Source: Bdellovibrionia bacterium (GTDB lineage Bacteria > Bdellovibrionota > Bdellovibrionia > Bdellovibrionales > JAGQZY01). Taken from it: a stretch of 64,000 nucleotides of DNA. Position 1 is the stretch's first letter, and the number at the start of each line of letters is the position of its first letter. This document shows positions 1-9,683 of the stretch, one piece after another. The translations under genes and the position numbers were made by a program. The stretch is from positions 79,665-143,664 of the forward strand of contig JAUHWH010000008.1 of the NCBI GenBank assembly GCA_030424715.1, given 5' to 3'. A model generated the notes under the pieces. The model was given only the letters and a program-made list of their open reading frames with translations, made no database searches and was not told where the DNA came from.

Positions 1-1116
1 ACCGTCAAAACGGAAGCCGCCTCGCGCGCCAAGATCATTATGGCAGACAAAAACGAAATCAATATCTCTCCAAACACTGAACTTGTCATTGAAGTCTACC
101 AAACCGATCAGAAAGCTGTTCTTAATGTGATCAACGGTAAGGTTCGCTCCAACGTTAAACGAAAGTATCAAGACAGTAATGCCAGTCATTATCGCGTGAA
201 GACCAAGTCGGCGGTGGCCGGGGTTCGTGGTACCGAATTTATGGCAAGCTACAATGCCCAGACCAACCAAGCCCGCGTCGTAACCTTTGAAGGGGAAGTG
301 GCCGTTGGACAAATGCAAGGCAACAACTTTGTGGCCACTGTGACTGTTAAACCCGGTCAGTTCACTTCGAACTCACCAGGACAACCGCCCCACCCCGCTA
401 AAGAAGTGCCGCCTCAAGAGCTGGCGCAAATGGATCAAGAGACCAACCTTGGTGAACCTTCTGGCGCGGGTGATAAACAACCAGCCAGCACCAACCAAGA
501 TTCGAACTCCGACGATGCCGGTGATTCAAAAGACGGCCCCGCAGCCGATGAACCCGCCGGAAAAGATGACGCCGCCGGTGATTCCGCAGGGCAAGACGAT
601 GCTGCCGGTGACAAACCAAAAAGTAACGACGGAGTCTCTGGTGAGAAAGGTGGCGATTCCGCCGCCGATCAAGCCGGCGAGCCTGACAACAATCAAAAAG
701 ATGCGGGCGGCTCGGGAGCCAATCCATCGGATACCAATGGCGAACAACGGAAACCCGCATCAAAGCCGGCCCCCGCTCCTGGTCCAGATGACGGAGCCAG
801 ACCAACTGACCCAACTGACCCAGGTCCCTCACCTCGGAAACCTACACCAGGACCTAGAACTCCAGCACCAGGACCTAGAACTCCAGCACCAGGACCTGGA
901 GCTCCTGGCCCCGATACTCCTCCGACAGATCCTCTTCCGCCACCAGATTTACCAAAAGGACCGATGCCCGGGGGGCCACCTCTTCCTCCCACGGTTTTTT
1001 TGCCGCCGGACGTGAGTGATATCACTAATGTGTGTGGAGCCGCTTGTAACGATGCTGTGATCAATAACAATCAAAAGGTTAAGGTCATTATCAATACGAT
1101 TCTCCCGGGCCAGTGA
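1..1116 (+). CDS. FecR-domain protein, 5'-truncated by the window edge, with Asp/Gly-rich and Pro-rich C-terminal region
   Basis: Frame is open from base 1 (TVKTEAASRAKII...). FecR-like core 'YRVKTKSAVAGVRGTEFMASYN...VVTFEGEVAV'. C-terminal low-complexity 'TPAPGPRTPAPGP...' tail. Confidence 0.8.
   Translation, partial: TVKTEAASRAKIIMADKNEINISPNTELVIEVYQTDQKAVLNVINGKVRSNVKRKYQDSNASHYRVKTKSAVAGVRGTEFMASYNAQTNQARVVTFEGEVAVGQMQGNNFVATVTVKPGQFTSNSPGQPPHPAKEVPPQELAQMDQETNLGEPSGAGDKQPASTNQDSNSDDAGDSKDGPAADEPAGKDDAAGDSAGQDDAAGDKPKSNDGVSGEKGGDSAADQAGEPDNNQKDAGGSGANPSDTNGEQRKPASKPAPAPGPDDGARPTDPTDPGPSPRKPTPGPRTPAPGPRTPAPGPGAPGPDTPPTDPLPPPDLPKGPMPGGPPLPPTVFLPPDVSDITNVCGAACNDAVINNNQKVKVIINTILPGQ
845..900 (+). 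repeat. 21-bp direct repeat (caccaggacctagaactccag), about 2.5 copies inside the Pro-rich coding region
   Basis: Two perfect 21-bp copies at 845-865 and 866-886, then a partial third. Confidence 0.85.
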
Positions 1117-1144
1117 GTTTGCTTGCCCTACCTTTGGAAAATAA

Positions 1145-1172
1145 AAGCCAAGACCTTTGTCTTGGCTTTTTT
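1145..1172 (+). terminator. Rho-independent terminator
   Basis: AAGCCAAGAC-CTTT-GTCTTGGCTTTTTT just after the FecR protein stop. Confidence 0.85.
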
Positions 1173-1289
1173 CGTTTTTCAATACCCCAAACCCTAGCCC
1201 CGTCCTTTGCCCAATCCGGGGGGCAAGCGTTGTCATAACTTACTGAAGCCTTTAGACTATTCTCATAGTTTTCAAGAAGGACAACTGAG

Positions 1290-3419
1290 ATGAAACAACT
1301 TGTTATGATGGCGATTCTATTGAGTCTCGGCTCACAAGCATGGGCCCAAAAAAATCGCTTCAAAGTCTACAAAAGAAATAGCACCGAACGTGCGGTCATT
1401 AAAAACTCAAGACCTCTTGCCGTCTACTACGAGAAAGTGTCCTGGAACGAAAACCCCACAGCCATTGAATCAGGCTATATGTATTTACGAGACAACCAGT
1501 CAGGCGAGCTCACTGAACTGCTTTTGCATGAGACAAAGCCCGACTCCGGAGTCTTTAGTACACAATTCCCCATCGGCGCCCTAAAGCAGGCGCGCATCGC
1601 CACCGAGATTTATTCAGCACCGCCCTCTATGCTGGTTAAAGGCAACCGACTTGAGTTAATGAAGACTTTTATTGAAGATGGCTCGATCAAGCGAAAACCC
1701 TTTTTACTAAGAGTTTTACGAAACAAAGGTCAGGTTATCGATATCTTTGACACCAAAGGCCAGGCTCTGACCGCCTACGAAGAGTTCAAAACCCAGTTGG
1801 GCCTCGCTGCCGATGGTACCGAAAGCCAAAGTATTATTGAAATCGCCAACCAAAAAGGAGCGATCAAGACAAAAGCGGTGGATTCTTCGACTCTGCAGTC
1901 TCTGTTTATGGCCAATGAGAGCGGGCAACAGGCAACCAACGAGAAAAATGCCGAACTCCGCGAAGTCTTATTGAACATTGAAAAAAAGCGCCGTGCAAAA
2001 GTCAAAGCCGAGGAAAAAGTTTGGCCTGCTAGTTTAGAAAAGGCCAACGAAAAGAAAGCGGTGGACACAGTCAAAAGTGCGGTTACCAAGCTCACCGCTG
2101 GAGAACTAGAAGGTTCAATGAATGAGTTTTTAGAGGCCTCGAACCTCAACCCTTCTGAAGAAGACTTTTATCAACAGTATGGGGTCAGTCTGTTTCGCAA
2201 CAAAAACTTCAATCAAGCCATTGTGGTCCTACAAAACTCTAGTCCCTCGAAAAACCGACTGGCTGAGAAAGACTTTTATATCGCAATGTCTTTCTTTCAA
2301 CTGAAAGACTACCCCAATGCCGTAGAATACTTTGATAAGGTGATTCAATCGGGCAACGCTTCTTTTGGCCCGACCTCGGCTTTCTACAAAGGATCAGCCC
2401 TTATCGAGTTGCAAGAGTTCGATAAAGCCAAAGAAGCTTTTCAATATGTCTTGGACAATTCGAAAGACCCAAAACTAGATCAACAGGCCGAAAAATACAT
2501 TGAATACTCTTTAGATAGAAAAGCCTTGGCTGAAAAGCAATCCAACTGGTTTTTCTTGGATGGGGTGCTCGGTCTTATCTATGACTCCAATATTATCTTG
2601 GCAGACGACCAACTGTTGGGGCGTGGTGACATCACCAATGAAAACGGCTGGCGCTTTCTAGCCCAAGTGACACCAAAGTTCCGCCCCTATTACTCTGAGA
2701 AAAATGAAATCAATATTGCCCTGAACCTCACCACCATGAAGAGTTTCACTGATGGCTTTGCCACCAACGCTCGGGCGGAGACGGCCGACCCTCTACTACT
2801 GGGCTTGAGTGTTCCATGGACTCACCGAACCACTATAGGGGGCAAGGGATACTTTTTTGACCTGGCTCCTGGGTACGACTCTATTATTATGGATTTGGAC
2901 GGCACAGGTGCTGCCACCATCACCAACTCGACGAAGCTGGACTTTCGTAACACATGGATCATTAACAAAAACTGGATCGCCAAGGGTGATTTAAGCCTGA
3001 GCTCCAATGATGCCAATATTTTAGGAGACGAGACAAGTGCCGATGCCTTCGGTACAGCCTTGCGACTTTCCAGTATTTTTATCCTCAACAAAGATCTTGA
3101 GCGTTACCTGATCCCTGACATCGGATACCGAATCAACGCCGCCGAGGCTTCGACATTTGCTTTCAATCGGATCGATTTTGGACTCACCTACACCTCATCC
3201 ATCTTTGACTCGTTTATGTGGAACAACCGTATCGCTTATTTTTTAGCAAACTACGAAAGCAATCGGACCGACAACAACTACACTCTTTCGTCGGGCGTCT
3301 CTAAAAGAATCAACAGTCATTGGAACTGGGGCCTTATGGCCACCTACACGATCAACAACTCGACGACAAATCAGTATGACAAATACAATTTTGTGTCGAC
3401 CTTTTCGTTTTCTTATTAA
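1290..3419 (+). CDS. Exported TPR-repeat protein with C-terminal outer-membrane beta-barrel-like domain
   Basis: Signal peptide MKQLVMMAILLSLGSQAWAQ; TPR-like helices (~aa 260-400); C-terminal amphipathic strands ending '...NFVSTFSFSY*'. Confidence 0.75.
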   Translation: MKQLVMMAILLSLGSQAWAQKNRFKVYKRNSTERAVIKNSRPLAVYYEKVSWNENPTAIESGYMYLRDNQSGELTELLLHETKPDSGVFSTQFPIGALKQARIATEIYSAPPSMLVKGNRLELMKTFIEDGSIKRKPFLLRVLRNKGQVIDIFDTKGQALTAYEEFKTQLGLAADGTESQSIIEIANQKGAIKTKAVDSSTLQSLFMANESGQQATNEKNAELREVLLNIEKKRRAKVKAEEKVWPASLEKANEKKAVDTVKSAVTKLTAGELEGSMNEFLEASNLNPSEEDFYQQYGVSLFRNKNFNQAIVVLQNSSPSKNRLAEKDFYIAMSFFQLKDYPNAVEYFDKVIQSGNASFGPTSAFYKGSALIELQEFDKAKEAFQYVLDNSKDPKLDQQAEKYIEYSLDRKALAEKQSNWFFLDGVLGLIYDSNIILADDQLLGRGDITNENGWRFLAQVTPKFRPYYSEKNEINIALNLTTMKSFTDGFATNARAETADPLLLGLSVPWTHRTTIGGKGYFFDLAPGYDSIIMDLDGTGAATITNSTKLDFRNTWIINKNWIAKGDLSLSSNDANILGDETSADAFGTALRLSSIFILNKDLERYLIPDIGYRINAAEASTFAFNRIDFGLTYTSSIFDSFMWNNRIAYFLANYESNRTDNNYTLSSGVSKRINSHWNWGLMATYTINNSTTNQYDKYNFVSTFSFSY

Positions 3420-4012
3420 AGACGTTCTTCCCGGATGCTGATGTCGCTCTCTCTGAGTCGACGGCGAGTGAGCTGAGCCAAATAGGTGTGCTCGTCCGGG
3501 GTCAACTCGATTTGACGATGCAAGTGAATGGGCTTGGCGACAAACTCGGCGACATCGTCATCAAGACCTAAAAAGCCCAAATAGTACAAATACTTTAACT
3601 CGAACTGTAGCTTTAAGGTTTGAGGAGCATCGGTCACCTCAAGTGCTCTTAAAGTATTGCCCAATAAGTCAAACAAGCGCTTGTTATCGGGCAAGCCCTC
3701 GTAGGTGGCTTTCGAAATCAGTTTTAAAAAATGAAAGGATAACTCTAGTTTTTTATAGTCATCACGCAGACCGCTGAAGGGGTAGATAACCTTAGCCTCT
3801 TGTACATAGAGGTAGCCCGATTTTGCTTCGGTGTAAGAGATCTCAACAAAATTCAGCGGCTCTAAAACCCCACCACTAAAGCGTCTCTTGCTCATCAACG
3901 CATTCTTGGCGGTAAAAACCAGGCGCTCCCCCTCTTTACTTAAAGCATCGATAATAAGGTCGGCATCTTTAAACGGCTTGGCGCGAAGATTGATAAACCT
4001 ACCAGACGGCAT
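3416..4012 (-). CDS. recO: DNA repair protein RecO
   Basis: N-terminal OB-like 'INLRAKPFKDADLIIDALSKEGERLVFTAKNA' and overall RecO-like layout. ORF opens at 4033; MPSGRF at 4012 is the likelier start. Confidence 0.75.
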   Translation of the reverse strand: MPSGRFINLRAKPFKDADLIIDALSKEGERLVFTAKNALMSKRRFSGGVLEPLNFVEISYTEAKSGYLYVQEAKVIYPFSGLRDDYKKLELSFHFLKLISKATYEGLPDNKRLFDLLGNTLRALEVTDAPQTLKLQFELKYLYYLGFLGLDDDVAEFVAKPIHLHRQIELTPDEHTYLAQLTRRRLRESDISIREERL

Positions 4013-5339
4013 AGTAGAACACCAAAATTCCAATGGCCGACATATTAGAAAGAATCATGGAAACCGAAGGACCCGAGACAATCGGATCAAAATTGAGACG
4101 TCTTATAAAAAGAGGGACGCCCATGGAAACCAAAACCGTTGCTAACATCTGCAGAGCCAACACACCACTGAGAACAAGGGGAATATTAATGGAGGATTGA
4201 GTGAGTAAGGTTCCGGCTAGAAACAAGAGGCTTATTAACAGAGACAGGCTCAGCCCAATGAATAGCTCTTTCTTGAGATCCGACCAAGATTTCAGCGTCG
4301 AGGTGGCATGACGCCGGAGCAGCCCCACCAGCATCGTGACCGTCTGGCTACTTAATGTGGAGACCACAAAAAAGACCAAAGGCATTAGACAAATAGCCGA
4401 CACCAACACGGCATCAATTTCAAAGGGCTTTAACGAGGTCCAAAGTAAAAAGAAGCACAACAGCCCACCGCCACCAGCCATTAGAAGCCAAGGCAAGCGT
4501 GCCTTAATGTGAGTCCAATAAGACTCGTCAAGGTCGGCTCCCCCCATCCCCATGGCATGGATGTCTTCATTGGCTTCTTCTCTGATAACGTCAATCACAT
4601 CATCTACGGTAATGACACCCACCAAATCGTTATTGTCGTCGATCACTGGCAAAGATAAGAAATCGTATTTCTCGACCACTCGAGCCACTTCGTTTTGATC
4701 CGTTGAGATATCCACCGAAATCACGTCTGTCGACATGATGTCTTTCAAGAAATCTTGCGGACGGGACAAAAGAAGTTGTTTTAAACTCAAAACACCCACC
4801 AGGCGTTGTGAGTCGTTAATCACGTAGATATAAAAAGAAATGAGGTCTTCATCCATACTCTGAATGGTCTCGATGGACTCTCGCACAGTAAGGCTCTCAC
4901 TGATGGTGAGAAACTCAGAGCTCATCAAACCACCCGCCGAATCCTCGGGGTAACTCATTAGCTCTTCGACCTCTTGCAACTCGTCTCGATTAAGTCCCCT
5001 TAGGGCTTGCTGTGAGAGCTCTTCTGGCAGGTGTCCGAGTAGATCAGCGGCATCATCACTATCCATAAACCCAAGCAGCTGTTGCAATTTGCTGATTTCA
5101 AAAATATGAGCGATCTCGAGCTGAAACTTTTTGTTCAAATGGCTTAAGATATTGGCTTGTCGTTCTGGGTCAGGGATCAACTGAAAGACGGAGATTCGGC
5201 CTTCAGTATCAAAAACCTCGAGCACGCTGGCCACGTCGGCGTCATGCGCTTTGTTGAGAATTCGACGAATGTTTCTCTCAGCCCCTCGACGATGCAACTT
5301 GGTGATACTCGTGGCCAATAATTTTGTCTTCTGATCCAA
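3999..5339 (-). CDS. mgtE: Magnesium transporter MgtE (MgtE_N, CBS pair, TM domain)
   Basis: 'LLGHLPEELSQQALRGLNRDELQEVEELMSYPEDSAGGLMSSEF', CBS repeats, C-terminal membrane domain ending with 'DPIVSGPSVSMILSNMSAIGILVFY'. Confidence 0.93.
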   Translation of the reverse strand: MDQKTKLLATSITKLHRRGAERNIRRILNKAHDADVASVLEVFDTEGRISVFQLIPDPERQANILSHLNKKFQLEIAHIFEISKLQQLLGFMDSDDAADLLGHLPEELSQQALRGLNRDELQEVEELMSYPEDSAGGLMSSEFLTISESLTVRESIETIQSMDEDLISFYIYVINDSQRLVGVLSLKQLLLSRPQDFLKDIMSTDVISVDISTDQNEVARVVEKYDFLSLPVIDDNNDLVGVITVDDVIDVIREEANEDIHAMGMGGADLDESYWTHIKARLPWLLMAGGGGLLCFFLLWTSLKPFEIDAVLVSAICLMPLVFFVVSTLSSQTVTMLVGLLRRHATSTLKSWSDLKKELFIGLSLSLLISLLFLAGTLLTQSSINIPLVLSGVLALQMLATVLVSMGVPLFIRRLNFDPIVSGPSVSMILSNMSAIGILVFYYAVW

Positions 5340-5340
5340 A

Positions 5341-6294
5341 TCAAACCTCTTTCTTTTTGTATAACACGAAGACCAGGCCTCCGAGAAGCCCCACTAAGAA
5401 CTGGACGGCTTGAAAGAAAGTGATTACCAAAACACCAAACTCCCCGTTTCCGGAGACCTTCTCAAACAAGTAATAGAAGGCCATCTGTCCAACCCCGACC
5501 CCGGCGGGGGAAATGGGCAAGATCGTTGCCAAAAAACCAAAGGGGAACACCAACAAAAGAACCCAAACGGGAATGTTGACGTCGAGAAAAAAGATAAGAA
5601 AGCCACCCATCCCGATAAGAATCCCCTGGGAACACAAGCTCAACAAGAAAGGCACTAGCATTTGCCTGGGCTTTTGAAAAAAGAAGAACAAGGGGTGCAA
5701 AACTTTCTCGAGCAGAGGGTGCGAGCGCAACAGTTGGTCGATTCTTTTTTTGGGGCTTAAAATCAACAAGGCCAACAACACAGCAAAGCCTGTCAGAATA
5801 CCAACACTGAGTGTGAAAAAACTGGCCTGCAACAGGGGCGATAGCTCGTCGTGAAACAGAATCCCAGTGATTCCCGAATAGAGCAAAAGAGCCATCATGC
5901 CAAAGATACGGTCCACCAAAATACTCCAGCCAATGAACCACTTTTTTTGCTTTTGGTCTCGCATCAGGTACCCTGCCTTGACGACGTCTCCCCCAACCCC
6001 ACCAGGCATAAAGAAGTTGAAAAATATACCCACCAAAGACAACCGAACGGTTTCTAAGAAGCTGACAGAGACGTTCTCGAAGCGCAAAAGCACCTGCCAC
6101 CTGCGACTGTTGATAAGCACCATGATGAGAAAGAGGAGACAACCACTCCCCCACACCAGGGGTGAGTTGATCTTGTTGAGTGCCTTTAAATCGAAGCGTC
6201 CCGATTGTATCAGCCAATAGATTAACCCACCGGCCAAAGAGAGCTTTATTACCGGCATCAGCCATTGCTTCAGAAGATTTTTCTTGATAACCAT
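5341..6294 (-). CDS. Lysylphosphatidylglycerol synthase TM region / UPF0104-like integral membrane protein
   Basis: Multi-TM, 'FFNFFMPGGVGGDVVKAGYL...DRIFGMMALL', 'PISPAGVGVGQMAFYYLF'. Confidence 0.85.
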   Translation of the reverse strand: MVIKKNLLKQWLMPVIKLSLAGGLIYWLIQSGRFDLKALNKINSPLVWGSGCLLFLIMVLINSRRWQVLLRFENVSVSFLETVRLSLVGIFFNFFMPGGVGGDVVKAGYLMRDQKQKKWFIGWSILVDRIFGMMALLLYSGITGILFHDELSPLLQASFFTLSVGILTGFAVLLALLILSPKKRIDQLLRSHPLLEKVLHPLFFFFQKPRQMLVPFLLSLCSQGILIGMGGFLIFFLDVNIPVWVLLLVFPFGFLATILPISPAGVGVGQMAFYYLFEKVSGNGEFGVLVITFFQAVQFLVGLLGGLVFVLYKKKEV

Positions 6295-6343
6295 ATTCCT
6301 TAGTTTCTAAACTTTTGAGTGGACTCTTGCCAAGGTAAAGATT

Positions 6344-7654
6344 ATGGAAATTGCAGTTGTTGGAACCGGTTACGTTGGACTCGTTGCTGGAGTGTGTTTT
6401 GCTGATGTGGGTCATAATGTGACCTGTGTCGACAACAACCCTGAAAAGATCAACGCCCTTAATGATGGCAAGATCCCCATTTTTGAGCCAGGCCTTGAGG
6501 ACATCATTCGCTCTGCCAAGAGCCGTCTCACTTTCACACTCGATCTGAAGCAGGCCCTGGATAACTCTGAGGTGGTTTTTATCGCCGTAGGAACACCGGA
6601 GACCGCCGATGGCAGTGCCGACCTGGGCCCCACCTTTAGTGTGCTCGAGGGCATTTGTAAGGCCGCCAAAGAGCCTAAAATTATCGTGCTCAAAAGCACA
6701 GTCCCTGTTGGCACCAGCAAGAAGGTGCAACAGTACATCGATGAAAATAGTGATTTTTCCCATGAGGTTGTGAACAATCCTGAGTTCCTCAAAGAGGGCG
6801 CAGCGATCGATGACTTCTTGCGTCCCGATCGAGTGGTGATAGGTTGTAAAACGGAGCACGCTGAAAAAGTGATGAGTGAAATCTACGGACCTTTCGTTCG
6901 CAACGGTCACCCCATCTTGTTTATGTCCAATACGGCAGCGGAACTGACCAAATACGCCGCCAACTCTTTTCTCTCTGTAAAGATCAGCTTCGCTAACGAG
7001 CTCGCCGCTCTGGCTGACAAAGTGGGTGCGGATATCGACGAGGTCCGTGCTGGCTTCACTTCAGATGGTCGAATCAATCCTTCTTTCTTTTACCCTGGTT
7101 CTGGTTACGGTGGCAGCTGCTTTCCGAAAGATGTGCAGGCTCTCATCCACACGGCCGAAGAGGCGGGCACCACCATGAACATCGTGAAAGCCGCCGACGC
7201 CGTCAATGATAAGCAAAAGACCATTATTGTGGATAAGGTAATGGCTCGCTACCCAGACGTGAAAGGTAAGACTTTTGCACTTTGGGGATTGGCTTTCAAA
7301 CCACGCACCGATGACGTCCGAGAAGCACCGGCCCACTACGTGATCAAAAAGCTCACCGAAGCTGGCGCCAAAATAGTAGCCTACGACCCCATCGCCACTG
7401 AAACGGCCCGCAATCACTTTAAAACGGATTTTACCATTGCCGACTCCCCTATTGCGGCCTGTGAAAATGCCGACGCTCTTTTGATCGTTACTGAATGGAA
7501 CGAGTTTCGAAACCCCGATTTCGAAGCGCTTGCAAAAAAACTAAAAGAACGGGTTATTTTTGATGGTCGAAATGCCCTCAACCCCGACGATGTCAAAAGG
7601 CATGAGTTTGAGTACCACTGCGTGGGTCGTCAATCTCTGTTCAGTGAGGTTTAA
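6344..7654 (+). CDS. ugd: UDP-glucose 6-dehydrogenase
   Basis: 'MEIAVVGTGYVGLVAGVCFADVGHNVTCVDNN', 'NPEFLKEGAAIDDFLRPDRVVIG', 'GSGYGGSCFPKD'. Confidence 0.96.
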   Translation: MEIAVVGTGYVGLVAGVCFADVGHNVTCVDNNPEKINALNDGKIPIFEPGLEDIIRSAKSRLTFTLDLKQALDNSEVVFIAVGTPETADGSADLGPTFSVLEGICKAAKEPKIIVLKSTVPVGTSKKVQQYIDENSDFSHEVVNNPEFLKEGAAIDDFLRPDRVVIGCKTEHAEKVMSEIYGPFVRNGHPILFMSNTAAELTKYAANSFLSVKISFANELAALADKVGADIDEVRAGFTSDGRINPSFFYPGSGYGGSCFPKDVQALIHTAEEAGTTMNIVKAADAVNDKQKTIIVDKVMARYPDVKGKTFALWGLAFKPRTDDVREAPAHYVIKKLTEAGAKIVAYDPIATETARNHFKTDFTIADSPIAACENADALLIVTEWNEFRNPDFEALAKKLKERVIFDGRNALNPDDVKRHEFEYHCVGRQSLFSEV

Positions 7655-8581
7655 ATGAAAATTCTCGTTGCTGGCGGCGCCGGCTTTATTGGTAGCCACT
7701 TGGTGGATCGCTTGCTCAACGATGGTCATACTGTGGATGTGATCGACAATTTTGTCACCGGTCGCAAAGAGAACATTGCCCACCTGACAGAAAACTCACA
7801 GTTCACACTGATCGAACAAGACATTGTGAAAGAGGTCCCTGACAAAAAATACGACCGCATTTACAATCTAGCGTCACCGGCGTCACCCATCGACTTTGCC
7901 AAGATTCCATTTGAAATTTTAATGGTGGGATCCATGGGACATAAAAACCTTTTGGACCTAGCCGAGAAAACCGGAGCTCGTATCCTTTTTGCCAGCACAA
8001 GTGAAGTGTATGGCGACCCCAAAGTGAATCCCCAGCCTGAAACCTATTTTGGAAACGTCAACTGCCGAGGGGCGCGCTCTTGCTATGACGAAGCCAAGCG
8101 CTTCGGCGAAGCCCTCACCGTTAATTACCAAAAAATGAAGGGTGTCGACACTCGCACCATTCGCATCTTCAACACCTATGGCCCACGCATGGCCCCCAAT
8201 GACGGTCGTGTGATCCCCAACTTTTTTATGCAAGCCTTAAAGGGCGAGGCGCTGACCATGTACGGTGATGGCACCCAAACCCGCAGTCTTTGTTACGTGA
8301 GTGATATGGTCGAAGGCATGACTCGCCTTATGGAGAGTGATGTCACCGAGCCGGTGAATATCGGCAACACTGACGAAATGACCATCCGTAAAATTGGTGA
8401 ACTGATCACGGAGTTAACGGGGAGTTCTGCCGACATTAAGTTTCTGCCTCTTCCAGAAAATGATCCAAAGCTGCGTCAACCGGACACCTCGCGAGCCAAA
8501 GCCCTTTTGGACTGGCAAGCTGTAGTCCCCGCCCACAAGGGCCTGCAAGAGACTATGACCTATTTTCAAACTTTTTTGTGA
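7655..8581 (+). CDS. NAD-dependent epimerase; UDP-glucuronate decarboxylase (UDP-xylose synthase) type
   Basis: 'MKILVAGGAGFIGSHLVDRLL', 'ASTSEVYGDPKVNPQPETYFGNVNCRGARSCYDEAKRFGEAL', directly after ugd. Confidence 0.9.
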   Translation: MKILVAGGAGFIGSHLVDRLLNDGHTVDVIDNFVTGRKENIAHLTENSQFTLIEQDIVKEVPDKKYDRIYNLASPASPIDFAKIPFEILMVGSMGHKNLLDLAEKTGARILFASTSEVYGDPKVNPQPETYFGNVNCRGARSCYDEAKRFGEALTVNYQKMKGVDTRTIRIFNTYGPRMAPNDGRVIPNFFMQALKGEALTMYGDGTQTRSLCYVSDMVEGMTRLMESDVTEPVNIGNTDEMTIRKIGELITELTGSSADIKFLPLPENDPKLRQPDTSRAKALLDWQAVVPAHKGLQETMTYFQTFL

Positions 8582-8585
8582 GTGA

Positions 8586-9551
8586 TTACTGAGACAATTC
8601 TTTCAACTTCTCAAAGCAAGCTTTGAAGGTCTCGGTGAATTCGGCATTGATAATGGAACCATCGATCATCATGAGTCCCTGCATATCCTGCCTTGAACGC
8701 CCGACCTTTTCAGCCTGCTGAAACCAACTGTCATTGTTCCACCGACACAGGCTGGCCGCTTCGATCGGATTGGAGTGCCCCAGCGGGCAGGTTTCAATTC
8801 CTAAAGCTTGATTCAATAGATCCAACAGAGCCGCTCCGTCATGATCTTTTAAAATAACCACGGCCCGGTCATGGATTCGGCGAGCCGGCTGTTCCGTGAA
8901 CCACGGCTGCACGCCCGTGGGTAGGTCGGTCTCAAATTTCGTGATCTCCGATTGAAACAATTTCTCTTGGGTCTCTAGAGCCTGTAAAACTGGGGGCCAA
9001 TCCGTCTCAAAGTTCCAAGGGAGCTGCCCCACCGTGAGCCTGGGGAGCACCACCTTTTCTCCCGTGAAGACGAGGGAGTAATCACTGCTAAGAGCCACAA
9101 TAATAATATCGAATTCAGAAAGGCTTTGCACAAAACTCTTTCGAATATGAAACAGGTGATGAGCAAGGTGAATACGGTAGATCTTGGTGGCAGCGATGCT
9201 CTTTAGAGTTTCGATGTGATCATAAAGTTCAGCTGTAAGAGCATCGTCGAGATCGTGTATGTAGGCAAGGCAGCCCTTTTCTTCTTTGGCTATGTCCTCA
9301 TCGAATCTGTCTTTAAATCGCACACCGAGCTTCGCTAGCTCAATTTCCGTTTGGGACAAATGATCGCCAAAGCCCGCCTCTGCCACGATTTTGCGCTTGT
9401 GACCAAAACGCAGGTGGAGACCCAGACAGGTTTCAAACACCGCTTGATGAAGCCCACGATACAGAAAAACACGGGAGTCACATCCCAATTGTTGTTTAAT
9501 TTTCTCATTGATCTGTCGCCACACGAAGGGCGACTGGGCATCCAGTCTCAT
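8586..9551 (-). CDS. Hypothetical protein (321 aa); faint resemblance to PLP fold-type-I enzymes
   Basis: Long ORF with good coding character; no confident domain. Confidence 0.6.
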   Translation of the reverse strand: MRLDAQSPFVWRQINEKIKQQLGCDSRVFLYRGLHQAVFETCLGLHLRFGHKRKIVAEAGFGDHLSQTEIELAKLGVRFKDRFDEDIAKEEKGCLAYIHDLDDALTAELYDHIETLKSIAATKIYRIHLAHHLFHIRKSFVQSLSEFDIIIVALSSDYSLVFTGEKVVLPRLTVGQLPWNFETDWPPVLQALETQEKLFQSEITKFETDLPTGVQPWFTEQPARRIHDRAVVILKDHDGAALLDLLNQALGIETCPLGHSNPIEAASLCRWNNDSWFQQAEKVGRSRQDMQGLMMIDGSIINAEFTETFKACFEKLKELSQ

Positions 9552-9683
9552 TTCCTAATTTTACGTGAATTTATGAGTAGGTCAACGAAGGTCCATCAAG
9601 ACCGAGGCCTGGACTATGAAATATTATGTTACTTTTTAGCTTTTAAGGTCGCACTTTTCGGCAGACAGTCTTAAAATGGAAAC

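Noticed and set aside
398-1070. Several ORFs on both strands within the Pro/Asp-rich FecR tail
   Set aside because: Products of low-complexity GC-rich codons in alternative frames; no independent coding evidence.
5462-6910. 482-aa minus-strand ORF
   Set aside because: Overlaps antisense to ugd and out of frame with the clear UPF0104-like gene; shadow ORF.
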